From: Parabacteroides sp. AD58
GTDB lineage: Bacteria; Bacteroidota; Bacteroidia; Bacteroidales; Tannerellaceae
Assembly (NCBI RefSeq): GCF_023744375.2
Contig: NZ_CP146284.1
Coordinates: 2,542,001 to 2,606,000 of the forward strand
Direction of reading: 5' to 3'
DNA length: 64,000 nt
Made by a program: the position numbers and the translations under genes. The notes under the pieces were generated by a model. It ran no database searches. It had not been told where the DNA came from and saw only the letters and a program-made list of their open reading frames with translations. Within the stretch, counting starts at the first letter, position 1; every line of letters begins with the position of its first letter. Shown piece by piece: positions 1 through 8,758 of the stretch.

Positions 1-1
1 T

Positions 2-1201
2 ACCGTAGTAGCGTCATATTCATTTGACAAGAAAGATCCTTTATGGACTGAAAAATTACTTTGTGCGCTAATAGATGAAAATTACGCAAACTTACCAACC
101 TCGTTTGTAAAGGAGGTAGTTCCTCTACTAAAGGATTTGAAAACAGACAATAAAGATATATTTTTTGGTATGCTTATGTTGTTTTACGTAAAAGCGAAAC
201 AACTGGATCCTTACAATTCTCTTTTCAAACAGACATTGTCTGATCTGATTATCCATTTGAATAATTATTTTCATTCCGTACATCCCGAAAATGATGTAGC
301 CTATAAAGCCATTCAGGCATTAACTTCGGAAACATTATTAGATGTAGTCCCTCCTTGTACATGGGGTCTGGTAGAAAATCCAACACTTATTTTGCAATAT
401 TATGCAGATCCTCTTTTTTTGAATGCAGCACTCCGTGGAGGAACTATATTTCATGAATGGGGCGATTTTAGCTATTGGCATGACGCAGACGAAAACTTCA
501 CTAAAGGAAGCAGATTCTGGTTATTCATGAGTCGGGAATCAGACTCCATTTATCATGGTAGCTATATTGTCCAAGAATTTGAAATAGGGAATGATAATGA
601 AACCTTTATTGATAAACAAATCTTTAATATTCTCTTTTTGAATAAAGAAAATGATGATGAAGATTATGATGCCATCGTACAAATCTCAGAATCCAAACCA
701 ACCGAAAAGCACTCATATCACATCTATTATGGTGTATATAAATATGAAAAAGAGGCAGATGAAATGTGGATGGCTTTCCCGAACGAAGAGGATAATATCT
801 ATCAATTACCTTTATGCCTAAAAAGAATCCGTTTTGACGTACCTACAAAATCCCAGGAAAAAGTCTGGTCTCACTTCATTGGTAAATTTGATAACAGCAA
901 TGCACTGGAGATATTTGTAAAAAGTCTTTGTCGTACATTAGACGTAGAATACTTAGATGATGAGTATCCCATAAAAGATGTATGTTTAAATCGAACTTTT
1001 TTCTCTTTGGTAATCGGTGAAAATGAAAAGCAAAAACAATATCGAATCTCATTGGAAAGCTATTCTTTCCTAAAAGGATTATCTGTTTTTGACGAACTGA
1101 TTATTTGCAAACATAAGGATGAACTCTTCGTAGAATGGTCCTACTTAGGATACGCCATTCCATTGTCTGATTTTGAAGAGCTGAATGTTAGTTCAGAATG
1201 A
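2..1201 (+). CDS. Hypothetical protein, 5' end cut by window edge
   Basis: The reading frame is open from base 2 to the TGA at 1199-1201, giving 399 visible codons, so the gene starts before the window. A TTG at 137 could serve as a start, but the frame upstream is uninterrupted and protein-like (TVVASYSFDKKDPLWTEKLL), so it is probably internal. The product is acidic and rich in aromatic residues, with no signal peptide or membrane segment in the visible part. I recognise no domain. The middle (about 540-800) has alternating beta-like stretches (SYIVQEFEIG, SYHIYYGVYKYE). No neighbour on the left is visible, so no function is offered. Confidence 0.75.
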   Translation, partial: TVVASYSFDKKDPLWTEKLLCALIDENYANLPTSFVKEVVPLLKDLKTDNKDIFFGMLMLFYVKAKQLDPYNSLFKQTLSDLIIHLNNYFHSVHPENDVAYKAIQALTSETLLDVVPPCTWGLVENPTLILQYYADPLFLNAALRGGTIFHEWGDFSYWHDADENFTKGSRFWLFMSRESDSIYHGSYIVQEFEIGNDNETFIDKQIFNILFLNKENDDEDYDAIVQISESKPTEKHSYHIYYGVYKYEKEADEMWMAFPNEEDNIYQLPLCLKRIRFDVPTKSQEKVWSHFIGKFDNSNALEIFVKSLCRTLDVEYLDDEYPIKDVCLNRTFFSLVIGENEKQKQYRISLESYSFLKGLSVFDELIICKHKDELFVEWSYLGYAIPLSDFEELNVSSE

Positions 1202-1604
1202 TCAGTTTATCCATTTCTTATTTCATTTATCAACATGTCAAAGAGCGCAAAGGCAAATATATCAAGAAAGTAACCAGTTTCTCTTTGAGGTAAAGATACA
1301 ATACCATATTACCTTTTTCCAAGCTTTTAGACCTAAAAAATCAGCTCTCACAAAAGCATTGAGAACTATTACAAATCCGTTACAAATTCCTATTTTCATG
1401 CCGACAAATTAATTGAATCACTAATATGAATCAATTAATTCACAGAGGTGATGCAATCAATTCATTATGGTGATTCAATTACATCACATGTGTGAATTAA
1501 TTAAAATATAGTAGGAAAAAGAGGAATTGTTCTTTGTAAATACAAGAATATAAGTAGGTTATTCAGGAGTTAAGAAGGGATTTATCAACAGGAGGCCTCA
1601 ATCC
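1202..1604. other. Intergenic stretch, 403 bp, with palindromic repeat
   Basis: A 75-codon frame at 1185-1412 overlaps the end of the upstream gene and has no protein-like features, so I do not call it. The only clear structure is the inverted repeat at 1433-1502, listed separately. No promoter or RNA gene was recognised. Confidence 0.6.
1433..1502. repeat. Long imperfect inverted repeat, AT-rich
   Basis: AATTAATTCACA at 1433-1444 is matched exactly by TGTGAATTAATT at 1491-1502. The match continues inward imperfectly (GTGATGCAAT against ATTACATCAC), so most of the 70-bp block folds into one hairpin. Related words (gaatcacta, gaatcaatt, gattcaatt) recur from 1414 onward. There is no T tract, so it is not a standard terminator. 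Confidence 0.7.
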
Positions 1605-2306
1605 TTACTTCAACATGTGATATAATTTCAGTTCTGTTCGCAAGGCTTTTGCCTTCCCGTCTGTCAGTCGGTCCAACAAGTTCCAGAAGTGTTCGTTATG
1701 ACTCATTTCCTTCAGATGACAGAGTTCATGTAAGAGAACATAGTCAATCAGATGCCAGGGAAGAAGCATTAAGTAGAGAGAAAGGTTGATATGCTTGCTT
1801 GATGTACATGAGCCCCAATGCGTCTGACTACTATTGATTTTTACTTGTTTATAAACAAAGCCGTATTTCTGAGCCCAAGCCGATAGACGTCCGGGCAAGT
1901 ATCGCTTGGCTTCATGGCGGAATGCACTGGCCAGCATTTGTTTGAGAAGTTGTTGGACTTCGTCGTCGGCGAAGTTGGTGGCCTGAGGACAGGAGATTTG
2001 CAAAACACCATCCTTGAGGGTCATGTAGAAATTATCCCTTTCGGTACGGACAATTCGTACCCGAAAAGTAGCCGTCTGCCAATCGGTCTGTTCATTCAAT
2101 AAAGGCCTGGCCGGATGTTTCTTCAAAGCCGCCTTGATTTTCTCCCGGTTACCGAGGATAAAAGTCAGCATTTTCTCTTCGCTTCCCCGAACCGGCATGG
2201 TTGCAAATACCTGACCGTTGGTTATTTTGAGCGTATAATTACGTGCCCGCTCACTGTAACGGATAACGACCCGTCCTAATTCCTTATCATCAAAATACTT
2301 TTCCAT
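1605..2306 (-). CDS. YgjP/DUF45-type metal-dependent hydrolase
   Basis: The 233-residue protein ends with the zinc-peptidase signature of the YgjP (DUF45, M48-like) family: HELCH at residues 193-197 and SHNEHFW at 202-207, with H203 the probable third ligand. The upstream motif THWGSC (163-168) is also typical of this family. No signal peptide is seen, so it should be cytoplasmic. I chose ATG at 2306 because the longer frame to 2396 runs through the divergent promoter region and a Bacteroidota -7 element lies at 2317-2324. Family members are often called SprT-like or WLM-like; the substrate is unknown. Confidence 0.85.
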   Translation of the reverse strand: MEKYFDDKELGRVVIRYSERARNYTLKITNGQVFATMPVRGSEEKMLTFILGNREKIKAALKKHPARPLLNEQTDWQTATFRVRIVRTERDNFYMTLKDGVLQISCPQATNFADDEVQQLLKQMLASAFRHEAKRYLPGRLSAWAQKYGFVYKQVKINSSQTHWGSCTSSKHINLSLYLMLLPWHLIDYVLLHELCHLKEMSHNEHFWNLLDRLTDGKAKALRTELKLYHMLK

Positions 2307-2316
2307 AATTCTTAGG

Positions 2317-2324
2317 CAAAAGTA
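2317..2324 (-). promoter_or_regulatory. Bacteroidota -7 element for the YgjP-like gene
   Basis: The minus strand reads TACTTTTG, a match to TAnnTTTG, 11 bases before the chosen ATG. No good -33 TTG was found at 19-21 bp. Confidence 0.5.
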
Positions 2325-2360
2325 ATACTTTGGATCTAACAATAATACATCCGAATTTGT

Positions 2361-2368
2361 TATCTTTG
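2361..2368 (+). promoter_or_regulatory. Bacteroidota -7 element for gpmI
   Basis: TATCTTTG matches TAnnTTTG exactly. It would start transcription near 2375 and leave a leader of about 140 nt before gpmI. The -33 box is weak. Confidence 0.55.
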
Positions 2369-2409
2369 CAGGCGAATTGAAAATAAGGACAAACATATAT
2401 AAGTAGATA

Positions 2410-2470
2410 AGTTTGTTTGTTTTCGGGCGACTAAGTTGGATGCTTACAGTTACTTAGAAACGAACAAACT
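2410..2470 (+). promoter_or_regulatory. gpmI: Structured 5' leader of gpmI (two stacked stems)
   Basis: AGTTTGTTTGTTT (2410-2422) pairs with AAACGAACAAACT (2458-2470) with one mismatch. CTAAGT (2431-2436) pairs with ACTTAG (2452-2457), which directly abuts the outer stem. The fold lies in the untranslated leader and no T tract follows. I do not recognise a known riboswitch class. Confidence 0.5.
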
Positions 2471-2517
2471 AAAGAAACGAAATAACAGATTACTTATCAT
2501 ATATAAAAATTACAATT

Positions 2518-4041
2518 ATGGCTAAGAAAGCACTTTTAATGATTCTTGACGGTTGGGGTTGTGGCGACCACAAAAAAGATGATGTCATTTTCAACACTCC
2601 AACACCGTATTGGGACTCTTTATTGGCAAACTATCCTCACTCTCAGTTACAGGCCAGTGGTGAAAACGTAGGTCTTCCCGACGGTCAAATGGGTAACTCT
2701 GAAGTAGGTCACTTAAATATCGGAGCCGGTCGTATTGTTTATCAGGACTTGGTAAAGATTAACCGTGCTTGCGCCGACAACAGCATTATGCAAAATAAGG
2801 AAGTGGTTTCTGCTTTCACGTATGCCAAAGAACACGGAAAGAATATCCACTTCATGGGACTGACTTCCAACGGAGGTGTTCACTCATCACTGGATCATCT
2901 GTTCAAACTGTGCGATATCGCTAAAGAATACGGACTGACTGGTAAAACTTTCATCCACTGTTTCATGGATGGTCGTGATACCGACCCGAAGAGCGGTAAA
3001 GGCTTCATCGAAGAACTGACAGCTCATTGCGCAAAATCAGCCGGTCAGATCGCTTCTATCGTAGGTCGTTTCTATGCTATGGACCGCGACAAACGTTGGG
3101 AACGTATCAAAGAAGCTTATGATCTGTTGATCGAAGGAAAAGGCAAACAGGCAAACGATATGGTAAAGGCTATGCAGGAATCGTATGATGAAGGCGTTAC
3201 TGACGAATTCATCAAACCGATCAACAATGCCTCTGTCGATGGAACCATCAAAGAAGGTGATGTAGTTATCTTCTTCAACTACCGTAACGACCGTGCCAAG
3301 GAATTGACAATTGTACTGACACAGCAGGATATGCCGGAACAGGGCATGAAGACAATCCCGGGATTGCAGTACTATTGCATGACTCCGTATGATGCTTCAT
3401 TCAAGGGCGTACATATCCTGTTCGACAAGGAAAATGTACATAATACATTAGGCGAATATCTGGCTAAAAACGGCAAGACTCAGTTGCACATTGCCGAAAC
3501 AGAAAAATATGCACACGTAACCTTCTTCTTCAACGGTGGTCGCGAAACTCCGTATGAAAACGAAGACCGTATTCTGGTTCCGTCTCCGAAAGTAGCAACT
3601 TACGACTTAAAACCGGAGATGAGCGCCTATGAAGTAAAGGACAAACTGGTAGAAGCTATCGGTACGCAGAAATATGACTTCATCGTTGTCAACTATGCCA
3701 ACGGAGATATGGTTGGTCATACAGGTGTTTACGAAGCAATCGAAAAGGCTGTCGTTGCTATCGACAACTGCGTAAAAGATACCGTAGAAGCAGCCAAGGC
3801 AAACGGTTACGAAGTGATCATCATCGCCGATCACGGTAACGCTGACCATGCCCTGAATGCTGACGGTACTCCGAATACAGCTCACTCACTGAATCCGGTT
3901 CCGTTTGTCTACGTAACAGAAAACAAAGCTGCCAAAGTAGAAAACGGTGTACTGGCTGACGTAGCTCCTTCTATCCTGCACATCTTAGGTATGGCACAGC
4001 CGGCTGAGATGACGGGAAAAGACTTAATAATGGAAAATTGA
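2518..4041 (+). CDS. gpmI: 2,3-bisphosphoglycerate-independent phosphoglycerate mutase
   Basis: Interconverts 3- and 2-phosphoglycerate in glycolysis, in the cytosol, using two Mn ions. The 507-residue length is normal for GpmI. The alkaline-phosphatase-fold metal site is visible as LMILDGWG (D11) and the phospho-accepting serine in GNSEVGH (S61). [22 protein letters not shown] and IIADHGNAD further on are also family motifs. The last codons (ATG GAA AAT TGA) lie inside the left repeat of the adjacent cassette, so the native C-terminus seems to have been replaced by three residues when the cassette arrived. Confidence 0.97.
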   Translation: MAKKALLMILDGWGCGDHKKDDVIFNTPTPYWDSLLANYPHSQLQASGENVGLPDGQMGNSEVGHLNIGAGRIVYQDLVKINRACADNSIMQNKEVVSAFTYAKEHGKNIHFMGLTSNGGVHSSLDHLFKLCDIAKEYGLTGKTFIHCFMDGRDTDPKSGKGFIEELTAHCAKSAGQIASIVGRFYAMDRDKRWERIKEAYDLLIEGKGKQANDMVKAMQESYDEGVTDEFIKPINNASVDGTIKEGDVVIFFNYRNDRAKELTIVLTQQDMPEQGMKTIPGLQYYCMTPYDASFKGVHILFDKENVHNTLGEYLAKNGKTQLHIAETEKYAHVTFFFNGGRETPYENEDRILVPSPKVATYDLKPEMSAYEVKDKLVEAIGTQKYDFIVVNYANGDMVGHTGVYEAIEKAVVAIDNCVKDTVEAAKANGYEVIIIADHGNADHALNADGTPNTAHSLNPVPFVYVTENKAAKVENGVLADVAPSILHILGMAQPAEMTGKDLIMEN

Positions 4042-4080
4042 GAATTGAAAATTGAAAATTAAGTGAGTCGAGACAATATT

Positions 4081-4140
4081 GTCCTAAAAATTTGTATGCG
4101 TTCGCTATCCGTATAGTGAACGCATACAAGTTTTTAGGAC
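4081..4140. repeat. Long hairpin covering the start of the four-helix-bundle gene
   Basis: The arms at 4081-4103 and 4118-4140 match at 22 of 23 positions (GTCCTAAAAAyTTGTATGCG and complement) around a 14-nt loop. Both strands therefore encode related peptides (PKNLYAF on each). The hairpin includes the only plausible start codon of the gene. Confidence 0.8.
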
Positions 4141-4424
4141 AAACCCATCGAGAGTTCGTTCTTTCCAAACAGCTTTTACGATGCGGAACATCCATAGGAG
4201 CCTTAATCAGAGAAGCTGAACATGCACAAAGTGAAGCTGATTTCTTGAATAAAATGAACATTGCTTTGAAAGAGGCCAACGAAACATTATATTGGATTTC
4301 TCTCCTGAAAGACACTGGATATTTGGATGAGGCTATTTATCAATCTATAAACAATGATTGCACTGAAATTGTAGCAATCCTTGCTTCGATTGTCAAATCC
4401 ACCAAATCAAAGCTCAATAAATAA
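4092..4424 (+). CDS. Four-helix-bundle protein (23S rRNA IVP family)
   Basis: The 110-residue product carries the family hallmarks FAIRIVNAYKFL, VLSKQLLRCGTSIGA, EAEHAQSEADFLNKM and ALKEANETLYWI in the usual order. Members are small helical bundles found in rRNA intervening sequences and as the Avd protein of diversity-generating retroelements; their role here is unknown. There is no ATG in frame before the conserved core; TTG at 4092 is the best start but sits inside a 23-bp hairpin, so translation may be weak or controlled. No reverse transcriptase or rRNA is nearby, arguing against a retroelement accessory role. Confidence 0.8.
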   Translation: MYAFAIRIVNAYKFLGQTHREFVLSKQLLRCGTSIGALIREAEHAQSEADFLNKMNIALKEANETLYWISLLKDTGYLDEAIYQSINNDCTEIVAILASIVKSTKSKLNK

Positions 4425-4462
4425 TTTTCCATTTTCAATTTTCAACTTTCAATTTCAATAAT

Positions 4463-5065
4463 ATGATGATTCAAATTGAGGATATCGTCGTTTCGAGCGA
4501 TGTCCTGACAGAAAAATTTATATGCAACCTGGAGGCTTGTAAAGGTGAATGCTGTATAGAAGGCGACGCCGGAGCTCCCGTCGAGAAAAACGAAGTTGCC
4601 GAACTGGAAAAAGTTCTTCCGGTTATTTGGGACGAACTTTCCCCTGAAGCACAAGCCGTTATCAAGAAGCAAGGGGTTGTTTATACCGATCAGGATGGTG
4701 ATCTGGTAACTTCCATTGTAGGGAACAAAAATTGCGTCTTTACTTGCTACGACGAGAAAGGCTGCTGTTATTGTGCCATCGAGAAAGCCTATCGCGAAGG
4801 GAAATGTAATTTCTACAAGCCTGTTTCCTGCCACTTATATCCGATACGGATAGAGAATTACGGTCCTTATACAGCCGTCAATTATCACCGCTGGGACGTA
4901 TGTAAGGCAGCAGTCGTTTTAGGAAAGCTAAAAGGTGTTCCGGTTTATCAGTTCTTGAAAGAACCTTTAATCCGGAAATTCGGGGCAGAATGGTATCAGA
5001 TGCTCTCAGACTGTGCCGATGAGTGGACGAAGCAGAACATGGGCGAAAACGAAGAAAAATATTAA
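4463..5065 (+). CDS. DUF3109 family cysteine-rich protein
   Basis: The 200-residue protein has the DUF3109 pattern: CNLEACKGECC (residues 22-32), KNCVFTC, GCCYCAIEKAYREGKC and KPVSCHLYPIRI. The clustered cysteines suggest metal binding, as in the related YkgJ-type CxxCxxCC proteins, but no reaction is established. No signal or membrane segment is seen. ATG codons occur at 4463 and 4466 and either may be used. It ends 4 bp before mtnA, so the two are probably co-transcribed. It is common next to housekeeping genes in Bacteroidales. Confidence 0.85.
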   Translation: MMIQIEDIVVSSDVLTEKFICNLEACKGECCIEGDAGAPVEKNEVAELEKVLPVIWDELSPEAQAVIKKQGVVYTDQDGDLVTSIVGNKNCVFTCYDEKGCCYCAIEKAYREGKCNFYKPVSCHLYPIRIENYGPYTAVNYHRWDVCKAAVVLGKLKGVPVYQFLKEPLIRKFGAEWYQMLSDCADEWTKQNMGENEEKY

Positions 5066-5069
5066 GACG

Positions 5070-6173
5070 ATGGAGAACCCAAAAGAAATAGGATTAGAAA
5101 AACTGGAACAGACTTTTTCCTTACCTGATGTGGTTTCTTTATGTGAGGAAGAAGATAGTCTGGTCATCCTCGACCAAACCCAGCTTCCTGCGCGGGAAGT
5201 CTTCCAGAAAATAAATAAAGAAGAGGAACTCATTGATGCCATTGTCCGTTTAAAGGTCAGAGGAGCGCCTGCAATCGGTGTGGCTGCTGCAGCAGGCTTA
5301 TATGTTTGTTTTGCCCGCACCTTGGCGAATATGACCTCTGCCCAACTCATGCAGACAGAATTCCAGGCTCTGGCCAACCGGATTCGCGCCAGTCGCCCGA
5401 CAGCCGTCAATCTTTCGTGGGCACTTGATCGGATGACAGTCCTGTTCAAGCAATGGATAGCCGGTAAAGACAAGATAAGCATGTCCGATTTCCAGGAGAT
5501 AAAACACCTTTTACGGGCAGAAGCTGTCCGCATCAAAGAAGAAGATATCGAAATGTGCAAACAGATAGCCTTGCACGGGGTCGGATTAATTTCTTCCGGA
5601 AGCCGTATCCTGACACACTGCAATGCAGGACATTTGGCAGTCTCCCGTTATGGAACGGCACTGGCACCGATTTACCTGGCACAAGCCTGTGGATTGAATC
5701 CGAAAGTCTATGCCGACGAAACACGGCCTTTGTTGCAAGGAGCCCGCCTTACTGCCTACGAATTAATGAAGTTCGGCGTGAACACGACGTTGGTCTGTGA
5801 TAACATGGCAGCCTCTTTAATGAGTCAGGGAATGATCGATCTCATCATGGTGGGTTGCGACCGCATTGCTGCCAATGGCGACGTAGCCAACAAAATCGGC
5901 ACCTGCGGAGTAGCAGTGCTGGCACATCATTATCATGTTCCCTTTTATGTCTTAGGTCCGACCAGTACCTTCGATCCGCATACACCGACAGGGAAAGATA
6001 TTGTCATCGAACAACGGGCAGCTTCAGAAGTCACTGATTTACATTATATACACCGGATGGCACCCGAGCATGTACAGGTCTATAATCCGGCCTTCGACGT
6101 GACTCCGGCTGAGTTAGTCACAGCGTATATTACAGAGAAAGGTGTTTTCCGACAGATAGAAGATTTCCACTGA
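5070..6173 (+). CDS. mtnA: S-methyl-5-thioribose-1-phosphate isomerase
   Basis: Methionine salvage enzyme converting methylthioribose-1-phosphate to methylthioribulose-1-phosphate; cytosolic. The 367 residues match the eIF2B-like MtnA family: VRGAPAIGVAAAAG (63-76), THCNAGHLA with the catalytic cysteine C184, TRPLLQGARLTAYEL, and GCDRIAANGDVANKIGT with the catalytic aspartate D264. I chose ATG at 5070, 4 bp after the upstream stop, over a longer frame starting at 5013 inside the preceding gene. No other methionine salvage genes lie nearby. Ribose-1,5-bisphosphate isomerase is a related alternative, but length and motifs favour MtnA. Confidence 0.9.
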   Translation: MENPKEIGLEKLEQTFSLPDVVSLCEEEDSLVILDQTQLPAREVFQKINKEEELIDAIVRLKVRGAPAIGVAAAAGLYVCFARTLANMTSAQLMQTEFQALANRIRASRPTAVNLSWALDRMTVLFKQWIAGKDKISMSDFQEIKHLLRAEAVRIKEEDIEMCKQIALHGVGLISSGSRILTHCNAGHLAVSRYGTALAPIYLAQACGLNPKVYADETRPLLQGARLTAYELMKFGVNTTLVCDNMAASLMSQGMIDLIMVGCDRIAANGDVANKIGTCGVAVLAHHYHVPFYVLGPTSTFDPHTPTGKDIVIEQRAASEVTDLHYIHRMAPEHVQVYNPAFDVTPAELVTAYITEKGVFRQIEDFH

Positions 6174-6283
6174 AAAACGATTCATCTTTGAAGAAAAATA
6201 CGTTCCTTTGCAACAGATTTAAAGCAGGGACATATTAAATATACCATGTTTGCATAACGCTTAAAACATATACCTATTATACA

Positions 6284-8560
6284 ATGAACTTATTAACAAA
6301 ACTTTCAGTGGCTGCCATCATCGGATGCCAGGCACTATGGGCTGTGTCCTGCACTTCGGGAGACAAGAAAGCAGAAGCGACAAGCCAGGCTGTAGATTAC
6401 ACAGCGTATGTCGATCCTTATATCGGATCAGGAGAACACGGACATGTTTTTGTAGGAGCCAGCGTTCCATTCGGAATGATTCAGGCAGGTCCGCAGAATA
6501 TTCACAAAGGATGGGACTGGTGCTCGGGTTATCATTATTCGGATAGCGTAATTATCGGTTTCAGTCATACACACCTGAGCGGAACCGGTTGTGCTGATTT
6601 GGGAGACGTACTGGTTATGCCGTTCATGGGCGAAGTTCGTACCAAACGCGGAGAACAGGACAATATCGAAGGCGCTTGTTCTTCTTACTATTCACATGCG
6701 AATGAAAAAGTAGCTCCGGGTTATTATTCATTATTAATGGACAACGGTGTGAAAGTAGAATTATCGGCTACCGAACGTGTAGCTATCCACCGTTATACAT
6801 ATCCGGAAGGAGAAAGTCATTTACTGATTAACCTGAAAGAAGGCAACGGAGATGAGGCATACGACACCTACCTGAAGAAAGTAGACGATAACACCGTTGA
6901 AGGTTATCGCTTCTCAAAAGGCTGGAGCCCGCGCCATAAGGTATACTTCGTGATGAAGTTTGAACAACCGGTTCAATCATTGCAAGTATTCAACGATGAT
7001 ACGCCGGCAGGCAATGACGAATTAACAGGAGAATCGGTCAAAGGTGTATTGACTTTCAAGGATGCACCGAAGGAAGTAAAATGCAAGATCGCCATTTCAT
7101 CCGTTAGCTGTGCCAATGCCCAGGCAAATATGGATGCAGAACTGGCAGGTTGGGACTTCGATCAAGTGCGCGAACAGGCTAAACAGAAGTGGAACGATCA
7201 GTTAGCTTGTGTTGACATCAATACCAACGATGAACGGGCAAAGAAGATTTTCTATACGAGTATGTTCCATGCCTTCATTGCACCGACATTATACTGCGAC
7301 GTGAACGGTGAGTTCCGCGGACATGATGATAAAGTCTATAAGGCAGATACATGGACAAACTACTCTACCTTCTCGTTATGGGATACATATCGTACGTTGA
7401 ATCCGTTGTTTACCATCATCAAACCGCAGTATGTTCCTGATTTCGTCAACTCGATGTTGAGCATATACGATCAGCAAGGTAAACTGCCTATCTGGCCACT
7501 GGTTGGTGGAGAAACTGAATGTATGCCGGGTTACAGCTCTATTCCTATCATTGCCGACGCTTATCTGAAAGGTATCAAAGGATTTGATGCGGAACGTGCA
7601 TTCAAAGCGATGACTTCTTCGGCCACTTACGACAAGCAGAAGGGTGTTCCTTATGTGATGGAAAAAGGATATATTCCATGTGACAAGCTCCACGAAGCTA
7701 CTTCTATCGCCATGGAATATGCCGTTGGCGACTGGGGAATCGCTTTGATGGCAAAGCAGATGGGAAAAGAAGCCGACTATCAGGAATTCTTCAAGCGCGG
7801 TCATTACTACGAACAGTACTTCGACAAGAGCATCAACTTCATCCGTCCGAAGATGGACGACGGTTCTTGGCGCACACCGTATGATCCGTTCCGTTCTGTT
7901 CACGGTGTAGGCGACTTCTGCGAAGGCAATGGTTGGCATTATACCTTCTTCGTACCCCAGAATCCGGAAGGACTGATCGCTTTGATGGGTGGCGATGACG
8001 CCTTTAATGCTAAACTGGATTCTCTGTTTGTAGCCGACGGTGATATGGGAGAACAAGCCTCCAGCGACATCAGCGGACTGATTGGTATGTATGCACACGG
8101 AAACGAACCGAGCCACCATGTTGCTTATCTGTATCCGTATGCCGGACAACAATGGAAGACAGCCGAGAAAGTACGTTACATTCAGGATGAATTCTATACA
8201 GACAAACCGGAAGGTGTGATTGGAAACGAGGACTGCGGTCAGATGTCGGCTTGGCACATTATGTCGGCATTAGGATTCTATCAGGTAAATCCGTCACATG
8301 GTATTCTGGTATTTGGTAGTCCGTTGTTCAATGAAGCCACAATCCAATTACCGGAAGGTAAGACATTCGAGATTGTTGCTCACAACAACAGCCACGACAA
8401 TATCTATATCCAGTCTGTTACCTTGAACGGACAGCCTTATACAAAATCATACATCACCTACGAAGATGTTATGAAAGGTGGTAACCTGACATTCGAAATG
8501 GGTAATACACCGAATAAAGATTTCGGTGCAGCTCCGGCTGATCGCCCAACATCGCTTTAA
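6284..8560 (+). CDS. GH92 family alpha-mannosidase, lipoprotein
   Basis: Calcium-dependent exo-alpha-mannosidases of GH92 trim mannose from N-glycans or mannans. The N-terminus is a lipoprotein signal with the lipobox AVSC (cysteine at residue 23), so the enzyme is membrane anchored, in the periplasm or at the surface. Family motifs are VDPYIGSGEHGHVFVGASVP near residue 43, FSHTHLSGTGC near 92 and GNEDCGQMSAW starting at 647. The 758-residue length is usual. It stands alone with a strong terminator after it; a weak -7 box TTCCTTTG lies at 6203-6210. Linkage specificity cannot be read safely, because the ends of the active-site loops differ from the well-studied alpha-1,2 enzymes. Confidence 0.92.
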   Translation: MNLLTKLSVAAIIGCQALWAVSCTSGDKKAEATSQAVDYTAYVDPYIGSGEHGHVFVGASVPFGMIQAGPQNIHKGWDWCSGYHYSDSVIIGFSHTHLSGTGCADLGDVLVMPFMGEVRTKRGEQDNIEGACSSYYSHANEKVAPGYYSLLMDNGVKVELSATERVAIHRYTYPEGESHLLINLKEGNGDEAYDTYLKKVDDNTVEGYRFSKGWSPRHKVYFVMKFEQPVQSLQVFNDDTPAGNDELTGESVKGVLTFKDAPKEVKCKIAISSVSCANAQANMDAELAGWDFDQVREQAKQKWNDQLACVDINTNDERAKKIFYTSMFHAFIAPTLYCDVNGEFRGHDDKVYKADTWTNYSTFSLWDTYRTLNPLFTIIKPQYVPDFVNSMLSIYDQQGKLPIWPLVGGETECMPGYSSIPIIADAYLKGIKGFDAERAFKAMTSSATYDKQKGVPYVMEKGYIPCDKLHEATSIAMEYAVGDWGIALMAKQMGKEADYQEFFKRGHYYEQYFDKSINFIRPKMDDGSWRTPYDPFRSVHGVGDFCEGNGWHYTFFVPQNPEGLIALMGGDDAFNAKLDSLFVADGDMGEQASSDISGLIGMYAHGNEPSHHVAYLYPYAGQQWKTAEKVRYIQDEFYTDKPEGVIGNEDCGQMSAWHIMSALGFYQVNPSHGILVFGSPLFNEATIQLPEGKTFEIVAHNNSHDNIYIQSVTLNGQPYTKSYITYEDVMKGGNLTFEMGNTPNKDFGAAPADRPTSL

Positions 8561-8590
8561 GAATAATAATTATTAATTATTGAACATATC

Positions 8591-8635
8591 AAGAGGCTGT
8601 TGTAAGTTGTAGCTTATGACAGCCTCTTTTTATTA
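8591..8635 (+). terminator. Rho-independent terminator after the GH92 gene
   Basis: AAGAGGCTGT at 8591-8600 pairs with ACAGCCTCTT at 8619-8628, followed by TTTTTA. Confidence 0.85.
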
Positions 8636-8687
8636 CAATACATAGCCAAATGCTCTCATTTGTCAGTCACAATAAAAAGAAATGACA

Positions 8688-8705
8688 TAACTATTACAAT
8701 AGTTA
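8688..8705. promoter_or_regulatory. Perfect palindrome upstream of the GH97 gene
   Basis: TAACTATT-AC-AATAGTTA is a perfect dyad 54 bp before the GH97 start. A -7-like TACCTTTA follows at 8718-8725, so the dyad would sit over the -33 region, as an operator would. Confidence 0.45.
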
Positions 8706-8758
8706 TTGTTTTTATCGTACCTTTATGCAAATTCTATATCTTAAAACACCTATTACAC

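Larger units (their letters stand above)
4030..4462 (+). mobile_element. Four-helix-bundle (IVP) cassette with terminal inverted repeats
   Basis: The 110-residue gene is bracketed by AT-rich repeats in opposite orientation. The left one (4030-4060) is built from GGAAAATTGAGAATTGAAAA and the right one (4423-4456) from TTTTCCATTTTCAATTTTCA. The left copy supplies the gpmI stop codon and the right copy overlaps the cassette gene's own stop and ends just before the next gene. No transposase is present. Four-helix-bundle proteins of the 23S rRNA intervening-sequence family are known travellers, so I infer a small non-autonomous element. Confidence 0.6.

Noticed and set aside
1185..1412. 75-codon frame after the first gene
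   Set aside because: It overlaps the preceding gene, has no conserved-looking sequence or start signal, and lies in AT-rich intergenic DNA.
3971..4315. 114-codon minus-strand frame resembling the four-helix-bundle start
   Set aside because: The similarity (PKNLYAF...YKFLG) results from the coding hairpin; the rest is antisense to gpmI and the cassette gene.
4030..4462. Diversity-generating retroelement accessory (Avd)
   Set aside because: The protein is in the same fold family, but there is no reverse transcriptase, template repeat or variable gene nearby.
7376..8257. 293-codon minus-strand frame
   Set aside because: It is fully antisense to the GH92 gene, whose motifs and codon use are clear; a shadow frame.
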